This document shows positions 1 through 7,335 of a DNA stretch of 64,000 nucleotides, one piece after another. Numbering within the stretch: the stretch's first letter is position 1; each line of letters starts with the position of its first letter. Made by a program: the position numbers and the translations under genes. The notes beneath the pieces are model-generated. The model ran no database searches. It saw only the letters and a list, made by a program, of their open reading frames with translations, and had not been told where the DNA came from. Source of the DNA: JANNAT01 sp031384605 (lineage in GTDB: Bacteria; Pseudomonadota; Alphaproteobacteria; Rhodobacterales; Rhodobacteraceae); the NCBI GenBank assembly GCA_031384605.1, contig JANNAT010000141.1, positions 244,995 to 308,994 of the forward strand, in the 5' to 3' direction.

Positions 1-86
1 GATCGGCTACACTGGCGTTCCTCACATGTGACTGCGACATCTCAGACCACGCGCCGCAAGGCACCGCAACGTTCAGAGGACGAAAA

Positions 87-920
87 ATGACTCATGTTTT
101 AAAAATCGCGGCTGTTTCAGCCTTAGCAATGGTATTGGCTGCCCCCGCCAGTTTTGCTCAATCAACTTTGTCGGGCACCGAAGCCCTGAATGATCGTCTT
201 GACGACATTGAGCGTGATATCAATGACGATATGGCACGGGCTGAAGACGCATCGCGTTTCGGCAACCCGGAATTTCGTCCCGGATTGTCGGGCAGCGCGT
301 CATTGGGCTATTCGGGCCAGACCGGCAACAATGAATCGCAGGAATTCTCGTTGGGGACGCGCCTGCGCTTTGCCAGCGGCCAATTTGTGCAAACCATTGG
401 CGTGGCAATGAATTTTGCCGACGACGCCGGGGTAACAACCAAAGAAGACGTATTTGGCGTGTATGATGCCAATTATTATCTGAACGACAAGTTCTACCTC
501 TTCGGCTTGGGCCGGGTTGAATCTGACGGCTTGGCAGACACCGTGGACGAGTTTCAGACCGACGCCTTTCTTGGCTTTGGTCCGGGCTACCGTATCGTCA
601 ACACGCCAGACATGACTTGGCGCGTCCAGGCCGGTATCGGGGTCAGCTATCTTGAAAACGGTTTGGGCGACAGCGAAACTGACACCGGCTACATCGCCTC
701 GTCGCGGTTTTACTATGCCTTCAACGAAAATGTTTTTGCCACCAATGACACCGATATTCTTAAATCGGACACTGCGTTGCGCATCAACAACGATCTTGGC
801 GTCAACCTTAAGATGACCGAGACGTTTTCGACCCGTGTCAGCTATCTGACGGAATACAACGACAGCCGCGCGATCCGCGCTGACAACAAGTTGGGAATTT
901 CGCTCGTCTACGGCTTTTAA
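87..920 (+). CDS. sspA: SspA-like salt-stress-induced outer membrane protein (DUF481/YdiY family)
   Basis: A 277-residue exported beta-barrel protein. Residues 1-24 form a signal peptide ending ASFA before Gln25; a charged, acidic stretch (about 30-60) follows, and then amphipathic strands rich in Tyr, Phe and Gly. The chain ends in Tyr-Gly-Phe, the terminal aromatic typical of proteins inserted by the BAM complex. The fold and length fit the DUF481 (YdiY) family. AGAGGA at 75-80 sits 6 bases before the ATG. In Rhodobacter sphaeroides a gene called sspA, for a putative salt-stress-induced membrane protein, lies convergent with the 6S RNA gene; the same arrangement is seen here, which supports the name. 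The role in salt stress is inherited from that literature and is not visible in the sequence. Confidence 0.85.
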   Translation: MTHVLKIAAVSALAMVLAAPASFAQSTLSGTEALNDRLDDIERDINDDMARAEDASRFGNPEFRPGLSGSASLGYSGQTGNNESQEFSLGTRLRFASGQFVQTIGVAMNFADDAGVTTKEDVFGVYDANYYLNDKFYLFGLGRVESDGLADTVDEFQTDAFLGFGPGYRIVNTPDMTWRVQAGIGVSYLENGLGDSETDTGYIASSRFYYAFNENVFATNDTDILKSDTALRINNDLGVNLKMTETFSTRVSYLTEYNDSRAIRADNKLGISLVYGF

Positions 921-995
921 GTGTTTCGGGTTTTCGTTGAATTCTTTTTCAACCTAAGCCCGCAACGCCCTGATCCCTCGGGGGCCAGAGTGAAA

Positions 996-1025
996 CAAAA
1001 GGGGCAGGGCAACCTGCCCCTTTTT
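996..1025. terminator. Bidirectional rho-independent terminator between sspA and 6S RNA
   Basis: GGGGCAGG (1001-1008), a GCAA loop and CCTGCCCC (1013-1020) form a perfect 8-bp hairpin. It has an A-run on the left (997-1000) and five T on the right (1021-1025), so it can end transcripts from both sides: the sspA-like gene on the plus strand and the 6S RNA on the minus strand. Confidence 0.9.
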
Positions 1026-1039
1026 CGTATGGCGGGGTT

Positions 1040-1206
1040 AAGGTGACGGAAACCGCAGCAGCCGTGGCGGCGTGAATTTCCCGAGAGCCTGAGTGTTCAG
1101 GTTGGTCGCCAGATACCAGGGCCAAGACCCTGACAGAGCCAGCTCCCTCGGAGATGCTTATCGGCCACTGGAAAAGGGCCACACACGCGCAGAGCAGTAA
1201 CCGTCA
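1040..1206 (-). ncRNA. ssrS: 6S RNA
   Basis: A minus-strand RNA of about 165 nt that would bind and sequester the housekeeping RNA polymerase holoenzyme. The ends pair into a closing stem: minus-strand TGACGG (1206-1201) with CCGTCA (1049-1044), then, after a small internal loop, ACUGC (1198-1194) with GCGGU (1056-1052). A large open region follows, then an apical arm in which CCGAG pairs with CUCGG, topped by hairpins such as CCUGA/UCAGG and CAGGG/CCCUG. This closing stem, bubble and terminal arm are the 6S architecture. A good sigma-70 promoter lies immediately upstream and a terminator just downstream. Position and antisense orientation next to an sspA-like gene match Rhodobacter sphaeroides ssrS. 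The exact mature ends are inferred. Confidence 0.82.
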
Positions 1207-1211
1207 TGGGT

Positions 1212-1240
1212 AAGGTAGGCTTATGGGGCGGGGGTTGCAA
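1212..1240 (-). promoter_or_regulatory. Sigma-70 promoter of the 6S RNA gene
   Basis: On the minus strand a -35 box TTGCAA (1240-1235) is followed by exactly 17 bases and a -10 box TACCTT (1217-1212). Transcription would start near 1206-1205, which is where the predicted closing stem of the 6S RNA begins. Confidence 0.7.
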
Positions 1241-1931
1241 GAGGGGTGTGTTGGGGGAAGGGATGACGCGATTTCCGCTTTGTGACCATTGTAGAAACTT
1301 TGCGCTGATCATTTGTTTTGATAAACGGGAAAGGAGTAGATACTGGCGCGCCGTATCGGTTTTGGGGGCAACGGTGGAGTAAATCGTTGGCAAAAAGCAA
1401 AATCGAAAAACAAGTCGCAGTTTTGACGCTTGAGCAGTTAGAAATAGCGATTTTTCGCGCAAAATATGGCTGGGAAAATGGCGGATCTTCGCAAGGGAGA
1501 TGCGCATTTTTCAAATCCCTTGTTGCACTTGAAGGGCAAAGAGAGGCACTTTTTAACATTGAAGCACCAAAAAGGCGTTACACTCGTTAAGGCGAACTGG
1601 GGTAATTCTTTCTTAGTAATGGCCCCTCCTCTGCCTGCGCCCACCATGTTCTCCATATTCCCGCCCTGACCTTCATCTCTGGTCCTGACCAACTTCTTTT
1701 CCCTTCGCCCGGAATCAAGGCGCTTACGCCGCCGGGCAGCGCCTGACCGCCCCCTCGGGCGGGCGCTGTTGCAGCACCTGTGCCTAGAACCACCACCGGA
1801 GGGGTTGCGCCATAAAGGGCCTAGAACTTGCGGTGGTGCGCCCACCCGGCGGTCTGGCTCTGCCCTATGCTGTGTTTGACCTAACAACGGCGCCCCTTGC
1901 CGCCCCCCGCCCAATCCCCCAAACTGCCCGC
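1241..1931. other. Gene-poor stretch with no gene I can support
   Basis: About 690 bases between the 6S promoter and mmcB. The left part (about 1260-1620) is clearly richer in A+T than its surroundings. A 90-codon plus-strand frame (1318-1590) opens only with TTG, and its good purine-rich Shine-Dalgarno-like AAGGAG (1331-1336) has no in-frame start after it. Minus-strand frames here lack ribosome binding sites and recognisable motifs. The right part (about 1690-1900) is GC-rich with many short inverted repeats. I see neither a tRNA nor a recognisable riboswitch. It may hold a decayed gene or an unannotated RNA. Confidence 0.5.
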
Positions 1932-2402
1932 ATGACCCTGATCCCCGATCCCGACCAACCGCTGCCCCCCATGCCCGGTCAACGCCTCGCCCGGGGTGTG
2001 GCCCGCGCGATGCGGCAATTTGATTTTGTCACCGTTGAAGAATTGGTGCCCACCCCCGGCTTGCGGGTGGATCTGATGGCGCTGGGGCCGAAGGGTGAGG
2101 TTTGGATCATTGAATGCAAATCCAGCCGCGCCGATTATATGGTTGATCGCAAATGGCAGGGCTATCTGCCCTGGTGTGACCGGTTTTTCTGGGCGGTGGA
2201 CGCTGATTTTTCCACCGATTTATTGCCGCCAGAAACCGGCCTGATCATCGCCGATGCCTACGGCGCCGAGATTATTCGCATGGGGGCCGACACGCCGCTG
2301 GCCCCGGCACGCCGCAAAGTGATGGTGCAGAAATTCGCGCGACATGCGGCCAGCCGGTTGCAATGGTATCGCGATCCGGGGGTTGCTGCGCTGTCAGTGT
2401 AA
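1932..2402 (+). CDS. mmcB: MmcB-like DNA repair protein
   Basis: A 156-residue protein of the MmcB family, a small alphaproteobacterial DNA-repair group with a PD-(D/E)xK nuclease-like core. The motif is visible: Asp47 in RVDLMALG, then the strand EVWIIECKSS with Glu61 and Lys63. The frame is open further upstream, but that extension is Pro/Ala-rich and unlike the family, so I start at the ATG of MTLIPDPDQP. In Caulobacter the family is SOS-associated and linked to mitomycin C tolerance; that link is family knowledge, and I see no clear LexA box here. The gene stands alone, with the DUF6324 gene convergent downstream. Confidence 0.8.
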   Translation: MTLIPDPDQPLPPMPGQRLARGVARAMRQFDFVTVEELVPTPGLRVDLMALGPKGEVWIIECKSSRADYMVDRKWQGYLPWCDRFFWAVDADFSTDLLPPETGLIIADAYGAEIIRMGADTPLAPARRKVMVQKFARHAASRLQWYRDPGVAALSV

Positions 2403-2430
2403 AGGCGGGGCGGTTTAGCGCCCTTTCGGT

Positions 2431-2649
2431 TTAGCGACCCTTTGGTTTTTTGGGGCCGCCTTGCCCCATCATCCGCGCAGCCTCAGCCGCGGCGCGCAAT
2501 TCTTCGGCAATCTCATCAGCTTCTTCGGGGTCAAAATCCAAGGGCAGTTCCACGCCGCCGTCAGCCTCGATGTAAATACGCACCATGCCGGCATCGGTTG
2601 GCCCGATCTGAATATTCGCGGCGATGTCGCTTTGCTTGTCGATGCCCAT
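2431..2649 (-). CDS. DUF6324 family small protein
   Basis: A 72-residue acidic protein of unknown function, found mostly in Rhodobacterales. It starts MGIDKQSDI, has a short beta-rich middle (VRIYIEADGGVELPLDF) and an acidic helix (EEADEIAEELRAAAEAARMM), and ends in a basic glycine-rich tail (GGPKKPKGR). Nineteen more codons are open upstream, but they run towards the tRNA region and are unlike the family, so the inner ATG is preferred. It is convergent with mmcB. There is no signal peptide or membrane segment, so it is probably cytoplasmic. Confidence 0.7.
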   Translation of the reverse strand: MGIDKQSDIAANIQIGPTDAGMVRIYIEADGGVELPLDFDPEEADEIAEELRAAAEAARMMGQGGPKKPKGR

Positions 2650-2754
2650 GGTCTTGGTTCCCCAATGTTGATGGATTGCCCTAGCAAGACCGCCAATCCT
2701 TGGCAATCCTGCTCTTGCAATCTGTGCGGGCTGGGGGTAGATCGCCCCATAAGT

Positions 2755-2831
2755 GCCGCGTTAGCTCAGCTGGTTAGAGCGCTAGATTGTGGATCTAGAG
2801 GTCCCCCGTTCGAGCCGGGGACGTGGTACCA
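2755..2831 (+). tRNA. tRNA-His (GTG)
   Basis: A complete cloverleaf. The acceptor stem is 2755-2761 with 2821-2827; the D arm contains AGCTGGTTAGA; the anticodon stem is CTAGA/TCTAG with GTG at 2789-2791; the T arm is CCCCG-TTCGAGC-CGGGG; the discriminator is A (2828) and CCA is encoded (2829-2831). The base before position 1 is T, not G, and base 73 is A, as in the alphaproteobacterial tRNA-His type that lacks G-1. Confidence 0.95.
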
Positions 2832-2919
2832 TCCTCTCCCTTTTGGTCCTGATCGCTGCCCCTTGGCCCTGCTGCATCGGCGCGGTAGGGTTGGTGTCTA
2901 ATATCAGGACAATACCCCC

Positions 2920-5238
2920 ATGACCGCCATCGACACCGCCGCCATCCGCCGTATCACCCTTGCGATTGCCTCTGAAATTGCGGCCACGCCTGCGCAGGTT
3001 ATTTCTGCGGTGACCCTGCTGGACGAAGGCTCAACAGTGCCGTTCATCGCGCGGTATCGCAAAGAGGTGACGGGGGGGTTGGATGACACGCAGTTGCGCA
3101 ATCTGGCGGAACGGCTGGTGTATTTGCGCGAATTTGAGGCACGGCGTGCGGCAATTCAGGTGTCGATCACCGATCAGGGCAAGATGACGGATGCTTTGGC
3201 GCAAGGCTTGGCAAAGGCCACGACCAAATCGGAAATTGAGGATATTTATCTGCCGTTCAAACCAAAACGCCGCACTAAGGCGATGATTGCGCGGGAAAAT
3301 GGGTTGGGTCCCTTGGCAGAACAGATTTTGGCGGGTCGCGGGCTTGATCCCGCGGTTTTGGCGGCGGGGTATCTTTCCGAAGCCGTGCCGGATGTGAAAG
3401 CCGTGCTGGAAGGCGCGCGCGATATCGTGGCCGAAGGATTGGCCGAGGATGCCGCATTGCTGGGGCGGTTGCGCAGCCATATGAAATCGGTGGCGCGGTT
3501 GGTGTCGAAAGGCGTGGCGGGTAAGGAAGCCGAAGGCGCCAAGTTTTCCGATTACTTCACCCATTCCGAGCCGTGGCATTCTGCCCCCAGTCACCGGGTT
3601 CTGGCGATGTTGCGCGGGCAGAATGAAGGGTTTTTGTCGGTTGATCTGGAAGTTGATCCCGATGCGCCCAAAGGCGACAGCCTGTCCGAACGCAGTTGCG
3701 GGGCGGCTTTGCTGGCGTCGGGGCGGGGGCCGGGCGATGAGTGGCTGCGTGAGGCGGCGGCTTGGGCGTGGCGGGTCAAGTTGAAAACCACGCTGACGCT
3801 GGACTTGATGGGCGATCTGCGGGATCGGGCCGAAGCGAGTGCGATTCACGTATTTGCGCGTAATCTGAAAGACTTGCTGCTGGCAGCCCCGGCGGGTGGG
3901 CGCGCCACTATGGGGCTTGATCCGGGGATTCGCACCGGCGTTAAGGTGGCGGTGATTGATGCGACGGGTAAGGTTTTGGATACCGAAACGGTTTATCCGT
4001 TTCAGCCGAAGAATGAGTTGCGTGCCGCCCAAGTGGCGATTGCGAGGTTGATTGGCAAGCACGGCGTCAAGCTGATTTCCATTGGCAATGGCACGGCCAG
4101 CAGGGAAACGGAAAAGATGGTGGCCGATCTGTTGGCGGTGCTGCCGGGGGAAAAGCCGTTGAAAGTGATCGTGTCCGAGGCAGGGGCGTCGGTGTATTCG
4201 GCGTCTGAACTGGCGGCGCGCGAATTTCCGGGGATGGATGTGTCTTTGCGCGGGGCGGTTTCCATCGCGCGGCGGTTGCAAGACCCGCTGGCAGAACTGG
4301 TCAAGATTGAACCCAAAGCCATTGGCGTCGGCCAATATCAGCATGATGTTGACCAATACCGATTGGGCCGCAGCTTGGAAGCGGTGGTTGAAGATGCCGT
4401 GAACGCAGTGGGGGTTGATCTGAACACGGCCTCAGCGCCCTTGCTGGCGCGGGTGTCGGGCGTGGGGGCGGGTTTGGCCGAGGCGATTGTGGCCCACCGC
4501 GATGCGAACGGGCCGTTTTCCACCCGCCGTGATTTGCTGAAAGTGGCGCGGCTGGGGCCAAAGGCGTTTGAACAGGCAGCGGGGTTTTTGCGGATATCCG
4601 GGGGAAAGGAGCCGCTGGATGCGTCATCGGTGCATCCCGAAGCCTATGATCTGGCGCGCAAAATCGTCGCCGCTTGCGGACGCGATATCCGCGCGCTGAT
4701 GGCAGATGGATCGGCGTTGCGGGAATTGGATGCGGCGCGGTTTGTCGATGCCAAGTTCGGTCTGCCAACGGTGCGCGACATCTTGGCCGAATTGGAAAAG
4801 CCCGGCCGCGACCCGCGACCCAGTTTTAAAACTGCGACTTTTGCCGAAGGTGTGAATGATATCAAAGATCTGAAACCGGGGATGCTGCTGGAAGGCACGG
4901 TCACCAATGTGGCGGCGTTTGGGGCGTTCGTCGATATCGGCGTGCATCAGGACGGGCTGGTGCATGTCAGCCAGCTGTCCGACACCTTTGTCAAAGACCC
5001 GCATGCGATTGTGAAGGCAGGCGATGTCGTCAAGGTGCGGGTGGTCGAGGTGGACGTGGGCCGCAAACGCATTGGCCTGACGATGAAGCGCGATTCAGCT
5101 GAGGTGCGCGAACAGCTGCAAGATCGCGCGCCAGCCCCGCCAAAAGGCAAACCCGCGCCAAGTTCGGCGGCACCCGTAGGGGTGCAATCGGGCAATGCCT
5201 TTGCCGATGCGCTGAAGGCCAAGTTTAACCGGGAGTAA
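2920..5238 (+). CDS. tex: Tex RNA-binding transcription accessory protein
   Basis: A 772-residue Tex/Spt6-type protein that binds nucleic acid and elongating RNA polymerase. In order: an N-terminal helical region (Tex_N, about 1-190), a YqgF-like RNase H fold (about 325-450, starting ATMGLDPGIRTGVKVAV), helix-hairpin-helix repeats (about 500-565, LNTASAPLLARVSGVG), and one S1 RNA-binding domain (about 645-715, GMLLEGTVTNVAAFGAFVDIG). A Pro/Ala-rich tail follows. The length is normal for the family. It starts at the ATG about 90 bases after tRNA-His, and its last 14 bases overlap the end of the convergent membrane-protein gene. Confidence 0.97.
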   Translation: MTAIDTAAIRRITLAIASEIAATPAQVISAVTLLDEGSTVPFIARYRKEVTGGLDDTQLRNLAERLVYLREFEARRAAIQVSITDQGKMTDALAQGLAKATTKSEIEDIYLPFKPKRRTKAMIARENGLGPLAEQILAGRGLDPAVLAAGYLSEAVPDVKAVLEGARDIVAEGLAEDAALLGRLRSHMKSVARLVSKGVAGKEAEGAKFSDYFTHSEPWHSAPSHRVLAMLRGQNEGFLSVDLEVDPDAPKGDSLSERSCGAALLASGRGPGDEWLREAAAWAWRVKLKTTLTLDLMGDLRDRAEASAIHVFARNLKDLLLAAPAGGRATMGLDPGIRTGVKVAVIDATGKVLDTETVYPFQPKNELRAAQVAIARLIGKHGVKLISIGNGTASRETEKMVADLLAVLPGEKPLKVIVSEAGASVYSASELAAREFPGMDVSLRGAVSIARRLQDPLAELVKIEPKAIGVGQYQHDVDQYRLGRSLEAVVEDAVNAVGVDLNTASAPLLARVSGVGAGLAEAIVAHRDANGPFSTRRDLLKVARLGPKAFEQAAGFLRISGGKEPLDASSVHPEAYDLARKIVAACGRDIRALMADGSALRELDAARFVDAKFGLPTVRDILAELEKPGRDPRPSFKTATFAEGVNDIKDLKPGMLLEGTVTNVAAFGAFVDIGVHQDGLVHVSQLSDTFVKDPHAIVKAGDVVKVRVVEVDVGRKRIGLTMKRDSAEVREQLQDRAPAPPKGKPAPSSAAPVGVQSGNAFADALKAKFNRE

Positions 5239-5665
5239 CGTTTTTAAGATCAAAAGCAATCGGGCACATCTTGCCCAAGATCGCGCGCAAGGCTGCGATT
5301 TGGGCGGCCCCGAACGACAGCGCCAGCGTGTTGGCCATCAAAAAGGCGATCAACGCGCCACAAATCAGGCCAAGACACAGGGCAGGGATCCACCCAAACC
5401 AGCCACGATCCATCAGCACGGCGACGAAAGGGGCTGCCAGCAGCAAGCCAAGCCAACTGATCGCAGGCGACATCAGCAAAAGCACCGACATCGCCCAAGC
5501 CATCAGGCCGGGATCGCCCATGGCGGTTGTGTTGGCAAGATATTGGATCAGCAAAGCCGCAGCGGCGATAAATGTCGGTAGCAGCCACGCAATGACAAGG
5601 GCCAACAGCAAACGGCGAAACCCCAGCGCCTCATATCCGTTCTGGGTCGAAAAAAGCAGGGTCAT
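5225..5665 (-). CDS. Small integral membrane protein of unknown function
   Basis: A 146-residue hydrophobic protein with about four membrane segments (roughly residues 18-42, 50-72, 74-86 and 92-115) separated by very short loops. I do not recognise a family. The C-terminus (CPIAFDLKNVTPG) is encoded within the overlap with the end of tex on the opposite strand. It is the last gene of a minus-strand group, after a GST, but a repeat element separates it from that gene, so it is probably transcribed independently. Confidence 0.65.
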   Translation of the reverse strand: MTLLFSTQNGYEALGFRRLLLALVIAWLLPTFIAAAALLIQYLANTTAMGDPGLMAWAMSVLLLMSPAISWLGLLLAAPFVAVLMDRGWFGWIPALCLGLICGALIAFLMANTLALSFGAAQIAALRAILGKMCPIAFDLKNVTPG

Positions 5666-5739
5666 GCTGGCGTCCGGCGGTTGACTGTCGATTTATGCGG
5701 CGTGTCAGGTGATAGACGAAAAAAGCGGTGGCTGGGCAA

Positions 5740-5848
5740 GGGCCAAAATTCTTAAGTAAGAATTTTGAAAAGGGGGGGCTGTCTGCCCCCCAAACACAAT
5801 TGCCTTCGCAATTGTGCCCCCAGAGAGTATTTGTGCCAAAATGAAAGG
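5740..5848 (-). repeat. Composite palindromic 3'-end repeat, copy A
   Basis: Read on the minus strand, the element has four parts in order: TTTCATTTTGGCACAAATAC followed by a CTC-G-run; a perfect hairpin with arms CACAATTGC/GCAATTGTG (about 5795-5815); a G-run/C-run hairpin around CAGACAG (5772-5791); and an AT-rich palindrome centred on CTTAAG (5745-5766). It begins 18 bases after the stop of the GST gene, in the direction of that gene. Copies B (23968-24050) and C (52140-52238) share this order. It may act as a terminator or 3'-end processing element. Confidence 0.75.
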
Positions 5849-5865
5849 TGAAAGAAGCTTTGGTA

Positions 5866-6495
5866 TCAGACGGTTGGCATGGTTTCATTTGCGCCGATCT
5901 GGCAGGCGATAAAGGCGGGCAAGGCCTCGGCGCGGGTGATCATGGCATCAAGTTTTGGATAGGCGCGCGGCGGATAGGCTTCGGGCAGGCGCAGTTTCAT
6001 ATAGGCTATGGCGCAAGCCGTCAGGATATCGGCATGGCTGAACGTGCCGCACAGCCATGGCTGATCGGCACGCCCGTTCAGCGCTGCAAGGCCTGCGGCC
6101 AGTTGCGACAGGATGCGGGTTTCCAGATCGTGGCTGACATGATCGCTGGGGTGGAAGTGACGCTCATATACCAAAACCCCGGCTTTCTCAAAACAGGCAT
6201 AGGCAAGGGCGGTGGTTTGCATCATCCGGCGGCGTTGAGGGCCGGTGCGGGGGATAAGGGCTGCATCCGGGCCTGCAAGGTCATCCAGATAGTCAATGAT
6301 GGCGCCACTGTCGATCAGCACCTCGCCATCATCGAGGATCAGCGCGGGAATGCGCGTCATCGGGGTGATTTTGGCAAGTGCAGTGAAATCGCCAAAGACC
6401 GATCTGGTGTCGCGGCTAAAGGGCATGCCGTATTGGGTCAGCACAATGCCGACGCGGCGGGTGACGGGGCTGTCGAACTGGCCGACAAGGATCAT
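5866..6495 (-). CDS. Glutathione S-transferase family protein
   Basis: A 209-residue two-domain GST. The N-terminal thioredoxin-like domain begins MILVGQFDSPVTRRVGIVL and has the cis-proline region TRIPALILDDGEVLIDSGAII, which binds the glutathione backbone. The helical C-terminal domain runs from about residue 85, with FSHADILTACAIAY as the conserved N-capping region. It is probably a cytoplasmic detoxification or maintenance enzyme; the sequence does not reveal the substrate. The gene is monocistronic or leads the minus-strand pair, with repeat copy A directly after its stop. Confidence 0.85.
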   Translation of the reverse strand: MILVGQFDSPVTRRVGIVLTQYGMPFSRDTRSVFGDFTALAKITPMTRIPALILDDGEVLIDSGAIIDYLDDLAGPDAALIPRTGPQRRRMMQTTALAYACFEKAGVLVYERHFHPSDHVSHDLETRILSQLAAGLAALNGRADQPWLCGTFSHADILTACAIAYMKLRLPEAYPPRAYPKLDAMITRAEALPAFIACQIGANETMPTV

Positions 6496-6598
6496 GGCAA
6501 AGCTCCTTTGGCCGGATGAATGCCCGATGAGGGGGCGATCCGACTGGCTTTAGCCTAAATCAACCGGCATTGATCGTAAATGCTTTGAACAGCGTGGG

Positions 6599-7321
6599 TC
6601 AGGTCGCGACAAAGATCATTTCTTCTGAGGTGAGCGGGTTGAAGGGGCTGCCATTCCAACCGCCACACACTGCGTTCATCGCAAAGCCCGCATCGGTAAG
6701 CCATGTCGTGATCTGGTCGCAGTCGGGAAAGCGAAGCGTGCTGTGCGAGGTAAGGATGCCATCGGGCAGCGTGTAAGCGGTGGCAAACCCGATCTGATCG
6801 CCGCTATGGTTCAAGATGGTTCGCGCGATATTTAAAGGCTGACCCTGGTAGTTGATTGTTGTGCTTTGGCCATGCCAGCAGCCCGCCCAATCAATCGCGG
6901 GGTTGCGGCATTCGAAGACAAACCTGCCACCGGGGGGCAGATGTTTGCGTGCCTTGGCTAAGGTGGCGGCGATATCGGCTTCGGTCAGCAGCACCTGAAA
7001 GGCGTGGCACGTCATGATGATCAAATCGAATGTATCTTTGCTTTCATAGTCTTGTCCTGCGGCCTGCACCCATCTTATCTTCGCCGCATGCGTTTTTTGC
7101 CGGGCAATTTCAAGCATCGCGCCTGCCGGATCAACGCCGGTAACGCTGTGTCCCGCGGCGGCATAGGCATTGCACAAAAGCCCGGTGCCGCAGCCAAGAT
7201 CAAGGATCCGGATTGGGGTCGTGCCTGCAAGGGTCAGATAAAACTGGCGATCCGCGCTCCAGCCGCATTCGGCGTCGTAAAGGCGGGCAAGGCGATCATC
7301 GGTGTAGTGCAGATCGGGCAT
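6599..7321 (-). CDS. Class I SAM-dependent methyltransferase
   Basis: A 240-residue methyltransferase with the Rossmann-type motif I ILDLGCGTG (about 40-50), an acidic residue after strand 2 (VTGVDPAG), and the motif IV region FDLIIMTCHAFQVL. The N-terminus, HYTDDRLARLYDAECGW, resembles small-molecule methyltransferases rather than rRNA or DNA enzymes, but no substrate can be assigned. I chose the ATG of MPDLHYTDD; the upstream extension is Arg/Gly-rich and overlaps the tldD end. It starts 14 bases after the tldD stop and is probably co-transcribed with it. Confidence 0.8.
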   Translation of the reverse strand: MPDLHYTDDRLARLYDAECGWSADRQFYLTLAGTTPIRILDLGCGTGLLCNAYAAAGHSVTGVDPAGAMLEIARQKTHAAKIRWVQAAGQDYESKDTFDLIIMTCHAFQVLLTEADIAATLAKARKHLPPGGRFVFECRNPAIDWAGCWHGQSTTINYQGQPLNIARTILNHSGDQIGFATAYTLPDGILTSHSTLRFPDCDQITTWLTDAGFAMNAVCGGWNGSPFNPLTSEEMIFVAT

Positions 7322-7335
7322 ACAGCACGTGCCCC

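Noticed and set aside
1318..1590. Possible 90-residue protein after the 6S promoter
   Set aside because: It starts only at TTG, the good Shine-Dalgarno-like sequence lies inside the frame with no usable start after it, and no family is recognisable.
1690..1900. Possible SRP RNA, tmRNA or RNase P RNA in the GC-rich half of the gap
   Set aside because: The hallmark sequences (GGAAG...GCAGCC for SRP RNA, conserved P4 for RNase P, tRNA-like ends for tmRNA) are absent on both strands.
1438..1914. 158-codon minus-strand frame before mmcB
   Set aside because: Arg/Gly/Pro-rich nonsense in the GC-rich part, no ribosome site, and it overlaps no conserved block.
3031..4356. 441-codon open frame on the minus strand
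   Set aside because: It is antisense to tex throughout, rich in Arg, Gln and His as expected from a shadow of GC-rich codons, and has no ribosome site or known motif.
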